A stretch of DNA of 28,456 nucleotides from Bacteroidales bacterium (lineage in GTDB: Bacteria; Bacteroidota; Bacteroidia; Bacteroidales; F082), in the NCBI GenBank assembly GCA_024689285.1, contig JAILDR010000018.1, positions 1 through 28,456 of the forward strand, written 5' to 3'. Below the pieces are notes generated by a model, which saw nothing but the letters and a program-made list of their open reading frames with translations, did not search any database and had not been told where the DNA came from. The position numbers and the translations under genes are program-made. Shown here piece after piece: positions 21,590 to 28,456 of the stretch (positions are counted from its first letter, which is position 1; every line of letters starts with the position of its first letter).

Positions 21590-22474
21590 ATGAAGATGTC
21601 AGCAATCAACTCAAGTAAACGCCGCGTGGCTGGTTCGTATTTCATGTCGCTGGTGAGTATCACATTGGTACTCTATCTGTTAGGCATGTTCGCCCTGCTC
21701 ATGATGCACGCGCAGAGACTCTCAAAGCACCTCAAGGAAAACATCGGCTTTGAGATTGTGCTGAACAGCAACGTGAAAGAAGACTACATCTTAAGCCTGA
21801 AAAAAGAACTCGAGGCCATGCCTGCCGTGAAATCCGCCGAATACATCCCCCGTGACGAGGCCATCCGCCGCCTGAGCGAAGACCTCGGCGAGGACTTCCT
21901 GCAATGGCTCGGCAACGAGGAAAACCCGCTCCTCCCCTCGCTCGACGTGCGCTTCAACGCAGCCTACGCCAACCCCGACAGCCTTAACGCCTTCGAAAAG
22001 CGAATGATTGAAAACAACCATATCAAGGAAGTGTACTACCAAAAGTCGCTCGTCGACCTTATCGACCAGAACGTCAATCGCATCGGCCTGCTACTGATGG
22101 TGGCCAGCCTCATCCTCCTCGTCATCGCCGTCACGCTGATACGCAACACGATACGCATCTCCATCTACTCGAAGCGTTTCCTCGTGCGCAGCATGCAGCT
22201 TGTGGGGGCCACCCCTGCTTTCATCCGTAAGCCCTTCGTCAGGCAAGGCCGGTGGCAGGGATTCTTTGGAGCCGTGATGGCCGACTTGCTCCTGTTGGCC
22301 ACGCTCTACTGGATGACGCGCCGGCTGCCCGAGTTGGCACTTGTCCAAGACTATAGAATCATCGCCGGCATCTTCGTCGGCATCATCCTACTGGGCATCC
22401 TGCTCGGCGGACTCTCCACCCGTTCAGCCCTGCGGAAATACCTCAACACCGACGTGGACCGACTTTATGCATAA
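21590..22474 (+). CDS. ftsX: Cell division protein FtsX (permease-like)
   Basis: A 294-residue inner-membrane protein with four hydrophobic spans: one near the N-terminus (about 16-38), then an extracytoplasmic domain with IGFEIVLNSNVKEDYILSLKKELEAMPAVKSAEYIPRDEAIRRLSEDLG typical of FtsX, then three C-terminal spans. With the ATPase FtsE it controls peptidoglycan hydrolases at division; ftsE is not adjacent here, which is common in Bacteroidales. I chose the ATG at 21590. A TTG in the same frame at 21575 lies inside the -7 box, so it cannot be the start if that promoter is used. MSAINSS at 21596 is another option. Confidence 0.93.
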   Translation: MKMSAINSSKRRVAGSYFMSLVSITLVLYLLGMFALLMMHAQRLSKHLKENIGFEIVLNSNVKEDYILSLKKELEAMPAVKSAEYIPRDEAIRRLSEDLGEDFLQWLGNEENPLLPSLDVRFNAAYANPDSLNAFEKRMIENNHIKEVYYQKSLVDLIDQNVNRIGLLLMVASLILLVIAVTLIRNTIRISIYSKRFLVRSMQLVGATPAFIRKPFVRQGRWQGFFGAVMADLLLLATLYWMTRRLPELALVQDYRIIAGIFVGIILLGILLGGLSTRSALRKYLNTDVDRLYA

Positions 22475-22487
22475 CCACAAAAACGAA

Positions 22488-22572
22488 TCTTGAAATCTGA
22501 AATTTGAAATCTTGAAATCTTGAAATCTGAAATCTTGAAATCTTGAAATTTGAAATCTGAAATATCGAAATC
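22488..22572 (+). repeat. Degenerate GAAAT tandem tract between ftsX and the DUF3098 gene
   Basis: Eleven GAAAT words at a 7-8 base period (forms GAAATCT, GAAATCTT, GAAATTT) fill most of the gap between ftsX and the DUF3098 gene. A shorter relative lies before the glycyl-tRNA synthetase gene. Confidence 0.9.
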
Positions 22573-22580
22573 CTAACATA

Positions 22581-22850
22581 ATGGCAAAAGAAACAACAAA
22601 GAAAGAAATGGTCGAAAAAATGGAAGACCAGAAGGTTTTGCCCTTTAGCAAACAAAACTACATTATCGTAATGGCAGGCCTCGCCCTGCTGGCCCTGGGC
22701 TTCATCCTTATGTTGGGCGGCGGCTCAACCGACCCCGATGTGTTCAATGAAAAAATGTTTGACTTCCAACGTATTACCTTGTCAACCATCTTGGTATTGG
22801 CAGGCTTTGTCGTTGAAATCGTCGCAATCTTCTGGAGGAAAAAGAAATGA
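22581..22850 (+). CDS. DUF3098 small membrane protein
   Basis: An 89-residue protein with two membrane spans (about 28-46 and 66-84) joined by [21 protein letters not shown], the hallmark of DUF3098, a Bacteroidota family of unknown function. The N-terminus is charged and cytoplasmic. It sits between ftsX and uppP, as is common in this phylum, and its stop overlaps the uppP start (ATGA), so it is translated with uppP. A role in envelope or division work is suggested only by this neighbourhood. Confidence 0.92.
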   Translation: MAKETTKKEMVEKMEDQKVLPFSKQNYIIVMAGLALLALGFILMLGGGSTDPDVFNEKMFDFQRITLSTILVLAGFVVEIVAIFWRKKK

Positions 22851-23668
22851 ACTGGTTACAAGCACTCATTCTCGGCCTCATCCAAGGCCTCACGGAATAC
22901 CTGCCAGTCAGCAGTAGCGGCCACCTGGCCATCGGTCAAGCGCTCTTCGGTCTCGAAGACGGCGAGTCGAACCTCACCTTCACGGTATTGCTCCATGTGG
23001 CCACCGTGCTCAGCACCCTGGTCATCCTTTGGAAAGAAATCGTTTGGATTTTCAAGGATCTGTTTATCCGTCAGAAGTGGGGCAGTTACCAAAACCTGAA
23101 CGGCGGCACGAAATACGCCATCAACATCCTCATCTCGATGATTCCCGTGGCCATCGTGGGTTTGTTCTTCAAGGACAAAGTGGAAGAAGTCTTCGGCTCG
23201 GGATTGCTCATCGTGGGCATTATGCTTTTAGTGACGGCCTCGTTGTTGGCCTTCTCGTATTTCGCCAAGCCACGCCAAAAAGAGAACATCAGCCCCATGC
23301 ACGCCTTTATCATCGGTATCGCGCAGGCCTGCGCCGTGATGCCAGGCCTCTCACGCTCGGGCAGCACCATCGCCACAGGTTTGCTGCTGGGCAACAAAAA
23401 GGAAAAGCTGGCCCAATTCTCCTTCCTGATGGTCATCCCGCCCATTCTGGGTGAAGCGCTGCTTGACGTCAAAGACATCTTTGAAGTCGGTTTCAGCCAA
23501 GCCATGAGCGGCATCTCGCCCGTGGCAGCCATCGTGGGCTTTCTGGCGGCCTTCATCTCGGGCTGCTTCGCCTGCAAGTGGATGATCAACATCGTGAAGA
23601 AGGGCAAGCTGGTGTATTTCGCCATCTATTGCGCCATCGTCGGTATCGTTGCCATAATCTGTGCCTGA
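22847..23668 (+). CDS. uppP: Undecaprenyl-diphosphatase UppP (BacA)
   Basis: A 273-residue multi-span membrane enzyme that dephosphorylates undecaprenyl pyrophosphate and so recycles the lipid carrier for peptidoglycan and surface glycans; it gives bacitracin resistance when raised. Both signature motifs are intact: [17 protein letters not shown] (14-30, with E17 and H26) and [13 protein letters not shown] (166-178, with R170). Overlaps the DUF3098 gene by 4 bases upstream and truB by 1 base downstream (TGATG). Confidence 0.97.
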   Translation: MNWLQALILGLIQGLTEYLPVSSSGHLAIGQALFGLEDGESNLTFTVLLHVATVLSTLVILWKEIVWIFKDLFIRQKWGSYQNLNGGTKYAINILISMIPVAIVGLFFKDKVEEVFGSGLLIVGIMLLVTASLLAFSYFAKPRQKENISPMHAFIIGIAQACAVMPGLSRSGSTIATGLLLGNKKEKLAQFSFLMVIPPILGEALLDVKDIFEVGFSQAMSGISPVAAIVGFLAAFISGCFACKWMINIVKKGKLVYFAIYCAIVGIVAIICA

Positions 23669-24411
23669 TGTTCCATTTCGAAGACGGCGAGGTCATCCTC
23701 ATCGACAAACCCTTAGACTGGACGTCGTTCGACACGGTCAACTTCATCCGTTCCCTGGTCAACCGCTGTTACGGCATCCGCAAGCTGAAGGTAGGACATG
23801 CGGGCACGTTAGACCCTTTGGCCACGGGCTTGCTCATCCTCTGCACGGGCAAGATGACCAAGCAAATCGACAATTATCAGGCCCAGGTGAAGACCTATAC
23901 GGGAACCATCCTGCTGGGCCAGACCACACCCACTTTTGATTTGGAGAGCGAGCCTGACGCCTTCTACCCTACCGACGGCATCACGCCCGGGCAAATCGAG
24001 TCAGCGCGCCAGCAGTTTGTCGGCAGCCTGAAACAATACCCGCCCAAGTATTCCGCCATCAAAATTAAAGGGAAACGTGCCTTCGACTACGCCCGCTCCG
24101 ACGAGGAAATCGAGCTGAAAGCACGCGATGTCAGCATCAACGAATTCAAAATCAGTCTCGACCGCTTTCCTGAATTAGACTTCGAGGTCACTTGCAGCAA
24201 AGGCACCTACATCCGCAGCCTCGCCAACGACTTCGGCAAAGCCTTGGGCAACGGAGCCTGCCTCACCTCGCTGCGCCGCACCCGTATTGGCGACTTCAGA
24301 GTTGAAGATGCCTGGCCGCTGATGGAGCTGAAACAGCACATTATCGATACCGGGGACCAATATAAGGAATGGAAGAAGGCCGAAACGGAAAAAGCCGAAA
24401 AACAAAACTGA
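23668..24411 (+). CDS. truB: tRNA pseudouridine(55) synthase TruB
   Basis: A 247-residue enzyme that makes pseudouridine 55 in the T-loop of tRNAs. The catalytic motif is GHAGTLDPLATGLL with Asp49; LIDKPLDWTS (11-20) and KQYPPKYSAIKIKGKRAFDYAR are further family words. Start chosen at the ATG in TGATG, overlapping the uppP stop by one base; earlier in-frame starts would lie inside uppP. There is no PUA extension, which fits the shorter TruB class. Last gene of the ftsX-DUF3098-uppP-truB unit. Confidence 0.96.
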   Translation: MFHFEDGEVILIDKPLDWTSFDTVNFIRSLVNRCYGIRKLKVGHAGTLDPLATGLLILCTGKMTKQIDNYQAQVKTYTGTILLGQTTPTFDLESEPDAFYPTDGITPGQIESARQQFVGSLKQYPPKYSAIKIKGKRAFDYARSDEEIELKARDVSINEFKISLDRFPELDFEVTCSKGTYIRSLANDFGKALGNGACLTSLRRTRIGDFRVEDAWPLMELKQHIIDTGDQYKEWKKAETEKAEKQN

Positions 24412-24436
24412 AAATCAGTATTTTGTAAAAAATCAC

Positions 24437-24467
24437 TTGACAAAATTCCGTTTTTGTTATATCTTTG
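24437..24467 (+). promoter_or_regulatory. Promoter of queA
   Basis: TTG (24437-24439), 20 bases, TATCTTTG (24460-24467). Spacing and both boxes fit the Bacteroidetes housekeeping promoter; this is the best example in the window. The start codon is at 24508. Confidence 0.8.
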
Positions 24468-24472
24468 TAGTC

Positions 24473-24487
24473 TTTATCGGAGATAAA
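24473..24487 (+). promoter_or_regulatory. Short 5'-UTR hairpin TTTATC-GGA-GATAAA
   Basis: A perfect 6-bp stem with a 3-base loop at the expected 5' end of the queA mRNA, about 20 bases before the ATG. It is too small for a preQ1 riboswitch; it may only protect the 5' end or may be chance. Confidence 0.35.
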
Positions 24488-24507
24488 ACAACAACAATAC
24501 AAACATA

Positions 24508-25566
24508 ATGAAACTTTCACAATTCAAATTCAACCTGCCGGGCGATCTGATTGCGCTCTATCCGTTGGAGAACCGCGACGAAGCCCGACTGATGGTCGTC
24601 GACCGCAAGACCGGAAAGATTGAACACCGCATTTTCAAAGACCTCGTCGAATACGTGAAGGACGGCGACGTGTTCGTCATCAACAACACAAAAGTTTTTC
24701 CCGCCAAACTCTACGGCAAGAAAGAAAAGACCGAGGCCGACATCGAGGTGCTGCTGCTGCGCGAGCTGGATCATGAGAGCCGCCTGTGGGATGTGCTCGT
24801 CGACCCGGCGCGCAAAATCCGTATCGGCAACAAGCTGTATTTCGGCCCCATCGACCAAGGCGAAGGCCTTGTGGCCGAAGTCATCGACAACACCACCTCG
24901 CGTGGGCGCACCCTTCGTTTCCTTTACGACGGCACCTACAATGAGTTTAAGCAGACGCTGTCCAACCTGGGCCACACGCCCATTCCGCGCGAGCTGAACC
25001 GCGAGGAGCGTCCCGAAGACGCTGACGACTTCCAAACCATCTACGCCAAAGTGGAAGGTGCCGTGTCGGCCCCTACAGCCGGAATGCACTTCAGCAAAAT
25101 CCTGATGAAACGGCTGGAAATCATGGGGGCTACCTTTGCCGAGCTCACCTTGCACCCCGGCATGGGCAACTTCCGCGACATCGAGGTGGAAGACCTCACC
25201 AAGCACAAACCCGACTCAGAAGAGATGTACATCGACGAGAAGTGTTGCGAATTGGTCAACGAGGCCAATGCGCGCCACAACAACGTGTTTGCCGTAGGCA
25301 CCACCACGCTGAAGGCCCTTGAAACCGCCATGACCATCGGCGGAACCATCAAGCCCTACAGCGGCTGGACAAACAAGTTCATCTTCCCGCCTTACACCTT
25401 CTCGGTGGCCAACTGCATGATCACCAATTTCCACCTCCCCAAATCGCCCATGATGATGGAAGTGGCAGCCTTTGCCGGCTACGACCTGCTGATGAAGGCC
25501 TACAAGGAAGCCATCGCAGAGAAATACCGCTTCTTCACCTATGGCGACGCGATGATGATTATTTAA
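24508..25566 (+). CDS. queA: S-adenosylmethionine:tRNA ribosyltransferase-isomerase QueA
   Basis: A 352-residue enzyme that transfers and rearranges the ribosyl part of SAM onto 7-aminomethyl-7-deazaguanine in tRNA to make epoxyqueuosine, the penultimate step of queuosine synthesis. Family words in order: [19 protein letters not shown] at the start, [47 protein letters not shown] and the C-terminal [13 protein letters not shown] with [13 protein letters not shown]. Length is standard. Has its own promoter; the downstream glycyl-tRNA synthetase gene shows none, so the two may be co-transcribed. Confidence 0.97.
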   Translation: MKLSQFKFNLPGDLIALYPLENRDEARLMVVDRKTGKIEHRIFKDLVEYVKDGDVFVINNTKVFPAKLYGKKEKTEADIEVLLLRELDHESRLWDVLVDPARKIRIGNKLYFGPIDQGEGLVAEVIDNTTSRGRTLRFLYDGTYNEFKQTLSNLGHTPIPRELNREERPEDADDFQTIYAKVEGAVSAPTAGMHFSKILMKRLEIMGATFAELTLHPGMGNFRDIEVEDLTKHKPDSEEMYIDEKCCELVNEANARHNNVFAVGTTTLKALETAMTIGGTIKPYSGWTNKFIFPPYTFSVANCMITNFHLPKSPMMMEVAAFAGYDLLMKAYKEAIAEKYRFFTYGDAMMII

Positions 25567-25590
25567 TGCGGAATGTGGAATGCGGATTAC

Positions 25591-25634
25591 GAAATGATGA
25601 ATATCGAAATTTGAAATATTGAAATTTGAAATAC
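25591..25634 (+). repeat. Short GAAAT repeat tract between queA and glyQS
   Basis: Five GAAAT words (25591, 25606, 25613, 25621, 25628) with TTT or ATT between them, of the same type as the tract at 22488-22572. Just upstream, GCGGAAT/GTGGAAT/GCGGATT (25568-25588) is a second small tandem. Confidence 0.8.
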
Positions 25635-25641
25635 AGAAACA

Positions 25642-27165
25642 ATGAACCAAGAAGATTTCTTTAAAAAGATAACCGCTCATGCGAAGGAATATGGTTTTAT
25701 TTTCCCCTCGAGTGAGATTTACGACGGCCTGTCAGCCGTTTACGACTACGGCCAGAATGGTGTGGAGCTGAAGAAGAACATCCGCGAATACTGGTGGAAA
25801 GCGATGGTGCAGATGCACGAAAACATCGTGGGCATCGACGCCGCCATCTTCATGCACCCCACCACCTGGAAAGCCTCAGGCCACGTGGACGCCTTCAACG
25901 ACCCGCTCATCGACAACCGCGACAGCAAGAAACGCTACCGCGCCGATGTGCTCGTCGAAGACTATATGGCCAAGATTGAGGAGAAGATTAATAAAGAGGT
26001 GGAGAAAGCCCGCAAGCGCTTTGGCGACGCCTTCAACGAGGAACAGTTTGTGACCACCAACCCGCGAGTGTTGGAACACAAGGCCAAGATTGAGGAAATC
26101 AGCCACCGCCTGTATGGCGCGATGGAGAAGAACGACCTCGACGCCATCAAGCAGCTCATCCTCGACCTGGAGATTGTCTGCCCCATCAGCGGCACACGCA
26201 ACTGGACCGATGTGCGTCAGTTCAACCTGATGTTCGCCACCAAGATGGGCAGCGTGGCCGACGGATCGGACACCATCTACCTGCGTCCCGAGACGGCCCA
26301 GGGCATCTTCGTCAACTACCTCAACGTGCAGAAAACCGGCCGCATGAAGATTCCGTTCGGCATCGCCCAAACGGGTAAGGCCTTCCGTAATGAGATTGTG
26401 GCCCGTCAGTTTATCTTCCGTATGCGTGAGTTCGAGCAAATGGAGATGCAGTTCTTCGTCCGCCCCGGCACGGAGCTCGAATGGTTCCAACATTGGAAGC
26501 AGGAACGCCTCAACTGGCACCTCTCCTTGGGTCTGCCCGCCGAGAAATACCGCTTCCACGACCACGAGAAATTGGCCCACTACGCCAACGCCGCCACCGA
26601 CATCGAGTTCGACTTCCCCTTCGGCTTCAAGGAGCTGGAAGGCATCCACAGCCGCACCGACTTCGACCTCTCGGCCCACGCCAAATATTCGGGCAAGAAA
26701 CTCCAATACTTCGACCCCGACACCAACGAGAGCTACACGCCTTACGTCATCGAGACCTCCATCGGCCTCGACCGTATGTTCCTCGCGATGTTCAGCAACG
26801 CCTACACCGAAGAGAAACTGGAAGACGGTTCGGAGCGTGTGGTGCTGAAGTTGCCGGCCATCCTGGCACCTTACAAAGTGGCTGTGCTGCCTCTGGTGAA
26901 GAAAGACGGTCTGCCGGAGAAGGCCCGCGAGATTATCGACAGCCTGAAGTTCGACTTCATGTGCCAGTATGAGGAAAAGGACTCCATCGGCAAGCGCTAT
27001 CGTCGCCAGGATGCCATCGGCACCCCGATGTGTGTCACCGTCGACAACGACACCTTAGTCGACAACTGCGTTACGGTTCGTGACCGCGACACGATGCAGC
27101 AGGTGCGCGTCCCGATCGGCAACCTGCGCAACATGATTTTCGACGAGCTGAAGCCGAAAAAGTGA
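25642..27165 (+). CDS. glyQS: Glycyl-tRNA synthetase, single-chain class II type
   Basis: A 507-residue class II aminoacyl-tRNA synthetase of the homodimeric type, as opposed to the two-subunit GlyQ/GlyS of E. coli. The N-terminus has SSEIYDGLSAVYDYGQNGVELKKNI and MHPTTWKASGHVDAFNDP (71-88). Motif 2 is RPETAQG (215-221) with FRNEI (248-252) and EFEQMEMQFFV. Motif 3 is TSIGLDRMFLAMF (about 371-383). A C-terminal anticodon-binding domain begins near PAILAPYKVAVLPLVKK. All elements are intact. No -7 box is visible between it and queA. Confidence 0.97.
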   Translation: MNQEDFFKKITAHAKEYGFIFPSSEIYDGLSAVYDYGQNGVELKKNIREYWWKAMVQMHENIVGIDAAIFMHPTTWKASGHVDAFNDPLIDNRDSKKRYRADVLVEDYMAKIEEKINKEVEKARKRFGDAFNEEQFVTTNPRVLEHKAKIEEISHRLYGAMEKNDLDAIKQLILDLEIVCPISGTRNWTDVRQFNLMFATKMGSVADGSDTIYLRPETAQGIFVNYLNVQKTGRMKIPFGIAQTGKAFRNEIVARQFIFRMREFEQMEMQFFVRPGTELEWFQHWKQERLNWHLSLGLPAEKYRFHDHEKLAHYANAATDIEFDFPFGFKELEGIHSRTDFDLSAHAKYSGKKLQYFDPDTNESYTPYVIETSIGLDRMFLAMFSNAYTEEKLEDGSERVVLKLPAILAPYKVAVLPLVKKDGLPEKAREIIDSLKFDFMCQYEEKDSIGKRYRRQDAIGTPMCVTVDNDTLVDNCVTVRDRDTMQQVRVPIGNLRNMIFDELKPKK

Positions 27166-27180
27166 TGATTTGTCCTATGT

Positions 27181-27204
27181 AGGGACGCATCGGATGCGTC
27201 TCCC
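27181..27204. repeat. REP-like palindrome (GACGCAT-CGG-ATGCGTC core)
   Basis: The core arms GACGCAT (27184-27190) and ATGCGTC (27194-27200) pair perfectly around CGG, and outer G bases extend the stem through one wobble. Short palindromes of this GTAGGGACGCAT type are familiar between genes in Bacteroidales genomes. It lies 16 bases after the synthetase stop and before the terminator. Confidence 0.7.
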
Positions 27205-27229
27205 ATGATAGACAACCCCATAGACAAAG

Positions 27230-27278
27230 ATTGGATTTCGATTTTACAACAAATTGAAATCCAATTTTTTATTTTTTT
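27230..27278 (+). terminator. Intrinsic terminator after glyQS
   Basis: ATTGGATTTC (27230-27239) pairs with GAAATCCAAT (27256-27265). Five further inner pairs (one G-T wobble) close a TACAAC loop, giving a 15-bp stem. A T-run broken by one A follows (27266-27278). Confidence 0.9.
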
Positions 27279-27349
27279 GTCTTCGTGCGAATTGATAGAC
27301 AAGCCCTCCAAAGGGCTTGACAAATGGTTTTTTGTCTTGAGAATTGTTA

Positions 27350-27357
27350 TACTTTTG
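27350..27357 (+). promoter_or_regulatory. -7 box for the LRR protein gene
   Basis: TACTTTTG matches TAnnTTTG, 77 bases before the ATG at 27435. A TTTG lies 15 bases further upstream, shorter than ideal spacing. A 7-bp hairpin (AAGCCCT/AGGGCTT, 27301-27318) stands upstream. Confidence 0.55.
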
Positions 27358-27434
27358 CGATGCGAACCACGAGAAACGCAAAAACGCAATACAACGAACA
27401 ATAAAATAAGGTATAAACAAAAAAAATCACAAGT

Positions 27435-28456
27435 CATGAAAAAGTCTATCATAATTGCAGTTTTAATGGCCTTGGCCTTAAGCGGAATGGCTCAGGAAGT
27501 CCATTTCGATTTCTCTGTCACAAATTCGACGGGCTATGAAATCTACTACCGTATCATTGATGTAGAAAACCATTGGGTGGAAACCACTTACCCCTGCCAA
27601 AACGGCGACAACTACTGGTGGGGCTACGACCAACCCGAAGGCAGGCTCATCCTTTCCGACTCTGTCAACTACCAAGGCGTGGTCTATACTGTTGTCGGCA
27701 TCGGTAACCATGCTTTTTACAATTGCACAGGTTTGAGAGGCGTCCTCACACTGCCCGAAACCATCGAAACTATTGGCGAAAGTGCCTTCAAAGGTTGCAC
27801 TTACCTGAATGGCAATTTGAACATCCCGATTCTCGTAAACCGCATCGAAGACGAAGCTTTCTGTGATTGCTCGGGCTTGTCGGGTACGCTTACACTAAGC
27901 GATTCTTTAACCTTCATCGGTGCGAAAGCTTTTTATCGTTGTTCTGGCTTGTCGGGAGTGCTTTCCATTCCTAACAAAGTAACAGAAATAGGGAATAGTG
28001 CTTTCGAACAATGCAGCGGATTCGATAATATGGTGACTTTGCCAAAAACATTGGAGCAGATTGGAGAACAAGCTTTTAAAGGCAACTCCAACATCAAGTT
28101 TTTCAGCGTAAAATGTCAAACTCCACCCGTCACAGCTGCCAATGCCTTTGACGATATCCCAACCGAAACTCCAGTCTATGTGCCTTATAATGCCAAGGAA
28201 GCCTACCTAGATGCCTCAGGTTGGTCGCGCTTTGACGAAAGAATCATTGAAAAATCCCTTTGGGACGGCTCAGCCAAGCCGTGGACAGAAGGTAGTGGTA
28301 CAGAAGACGACCCCTACCTCATCGAATCTGCCGAAAACTTGGCGTGGTTGGCAAAAGCCGTCAATGAAAGGTTTAATTCTTTCGAAGATGTGAAAGCCTT
28401 CCAAGATACTTGTTTCAAACTAGTCATCGACCTTGACCTGCAACGAAATACTTTGA
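27435..28456 (+). CDS. Secreted BspA-like LRR_5 surface protein (cut by window edge)
   Basis: At least 340 residues, open to the end of the window with no stop. The signal peptide MKKSIIIAVLMALALSGMA is followed by QEVHFDFSV. Four to five leucine-rich repeats of the BspA/LRR_5 type follow, each with an IGxxAFxxCSGL-like core: IGNHAFYNCTGL, IGESAFKGCTYL, IEDEAFCDCSGL, IGAKAFYRCSGL, IGNSAFEQCSGF and IGEQAFKGNSNI. Then comes the VYVPYNAKEAYLDASGW segment that usually closes such arrays, and a new section with WDGSAKPWTEGSGTEDDPYLIESAENLAWLAKAVN, common in Bacteroidales surface proteins. Likely exported and surface-attached; binding partner unknown. Anchor or sorting domain would lie beyond the window. 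Confidence 0.9.

Noticed and set aside
24468..24507. preQ1 riboswitch in front of queA
   Set aside because: Only a 6-bp hairpin is present; there is no pseudoknot-forming A-rich tail of the right layout and the leader is too short.

Overview
This window looks like chromosomal DNA of an anaerobic member of the Bacteroidales (Bacteroidota); I cannot fix the genus. Three things support this. The gene families are typical of the order: GldH lipoprotein, DUF3098, S46 dipeptidyl-peptidase, single-chain glycyl-tRNA synthetase and a BspA-like LRR protein. Class III anaerobic ribonucleotide reductase (nrdD-nrdG) points to anaerobic life. Most transcription units also start with the Bacteroidetes -7 box TAnnTTTG, seen here as TATCTTTG, TACTTTTG, TAATTTTG, TAACTTTG or TATTTTTG.

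Layout. 1-203 is the 5' end of a PhoH-like ATPase gene (minus), divergent from a DUF62/SAM-hydroxide-adenosyltransferase-like gene (364-1182, plus). That gene overlaps tail-to-tail with the last gene of a five-gene minus-strand operon at 6664-1134: ricT, gldH, a class A penicillin-binding protein, obgE and a PAP2 phosphatase. A divergent lemA gene (6778-7368) ends at a bidirectional terminator shared with a DPP7-type S46 peptidase (7446-9659, minus). The overlapping nrdD-nrdG pair follows (9909-12505, minus).

12506-14036 has no convincing gene. It is packed with short repeats: a perfect 39-bp direct repeat, an 11-bp tandem array, a 19-bp perfect-to-wobble hairpin, other hairpins, and inverted GTTTCA arrays flanking an AT-rich palindrome. 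It borders an AT-richer block on the minus strand (21339-14037) that reads as a candidate genome-defence island: HigB/HigA toxin-antitoxin, then a tight three-gene operon of a DUF6361-like protein, a two-site phospholipase-D-like protein and a large SF2 helicase with a DEFQ Walker B box. I know of no named system with exactly this gene set. Its role in defence is inferred.

From 21590 to 27165 the plus strand carries housekeeping genes: ftsX, a DUF3098 membrane protein, uppP and truB in one tight unit, then queA (with the clearest promoter in the window) and the glycyl-tRNA synthetase gene. Together they cover cell division, undecaprenyl-phosphate recycling and tRNA modification or charging. 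After a REP-like palindrome and a strong terminator, a secreted LRR_5 (BspA-like) protein begins at 27435 and runs off the window end. No tRNA, rRNA, transposase, integrase or CRISPR array was seen.
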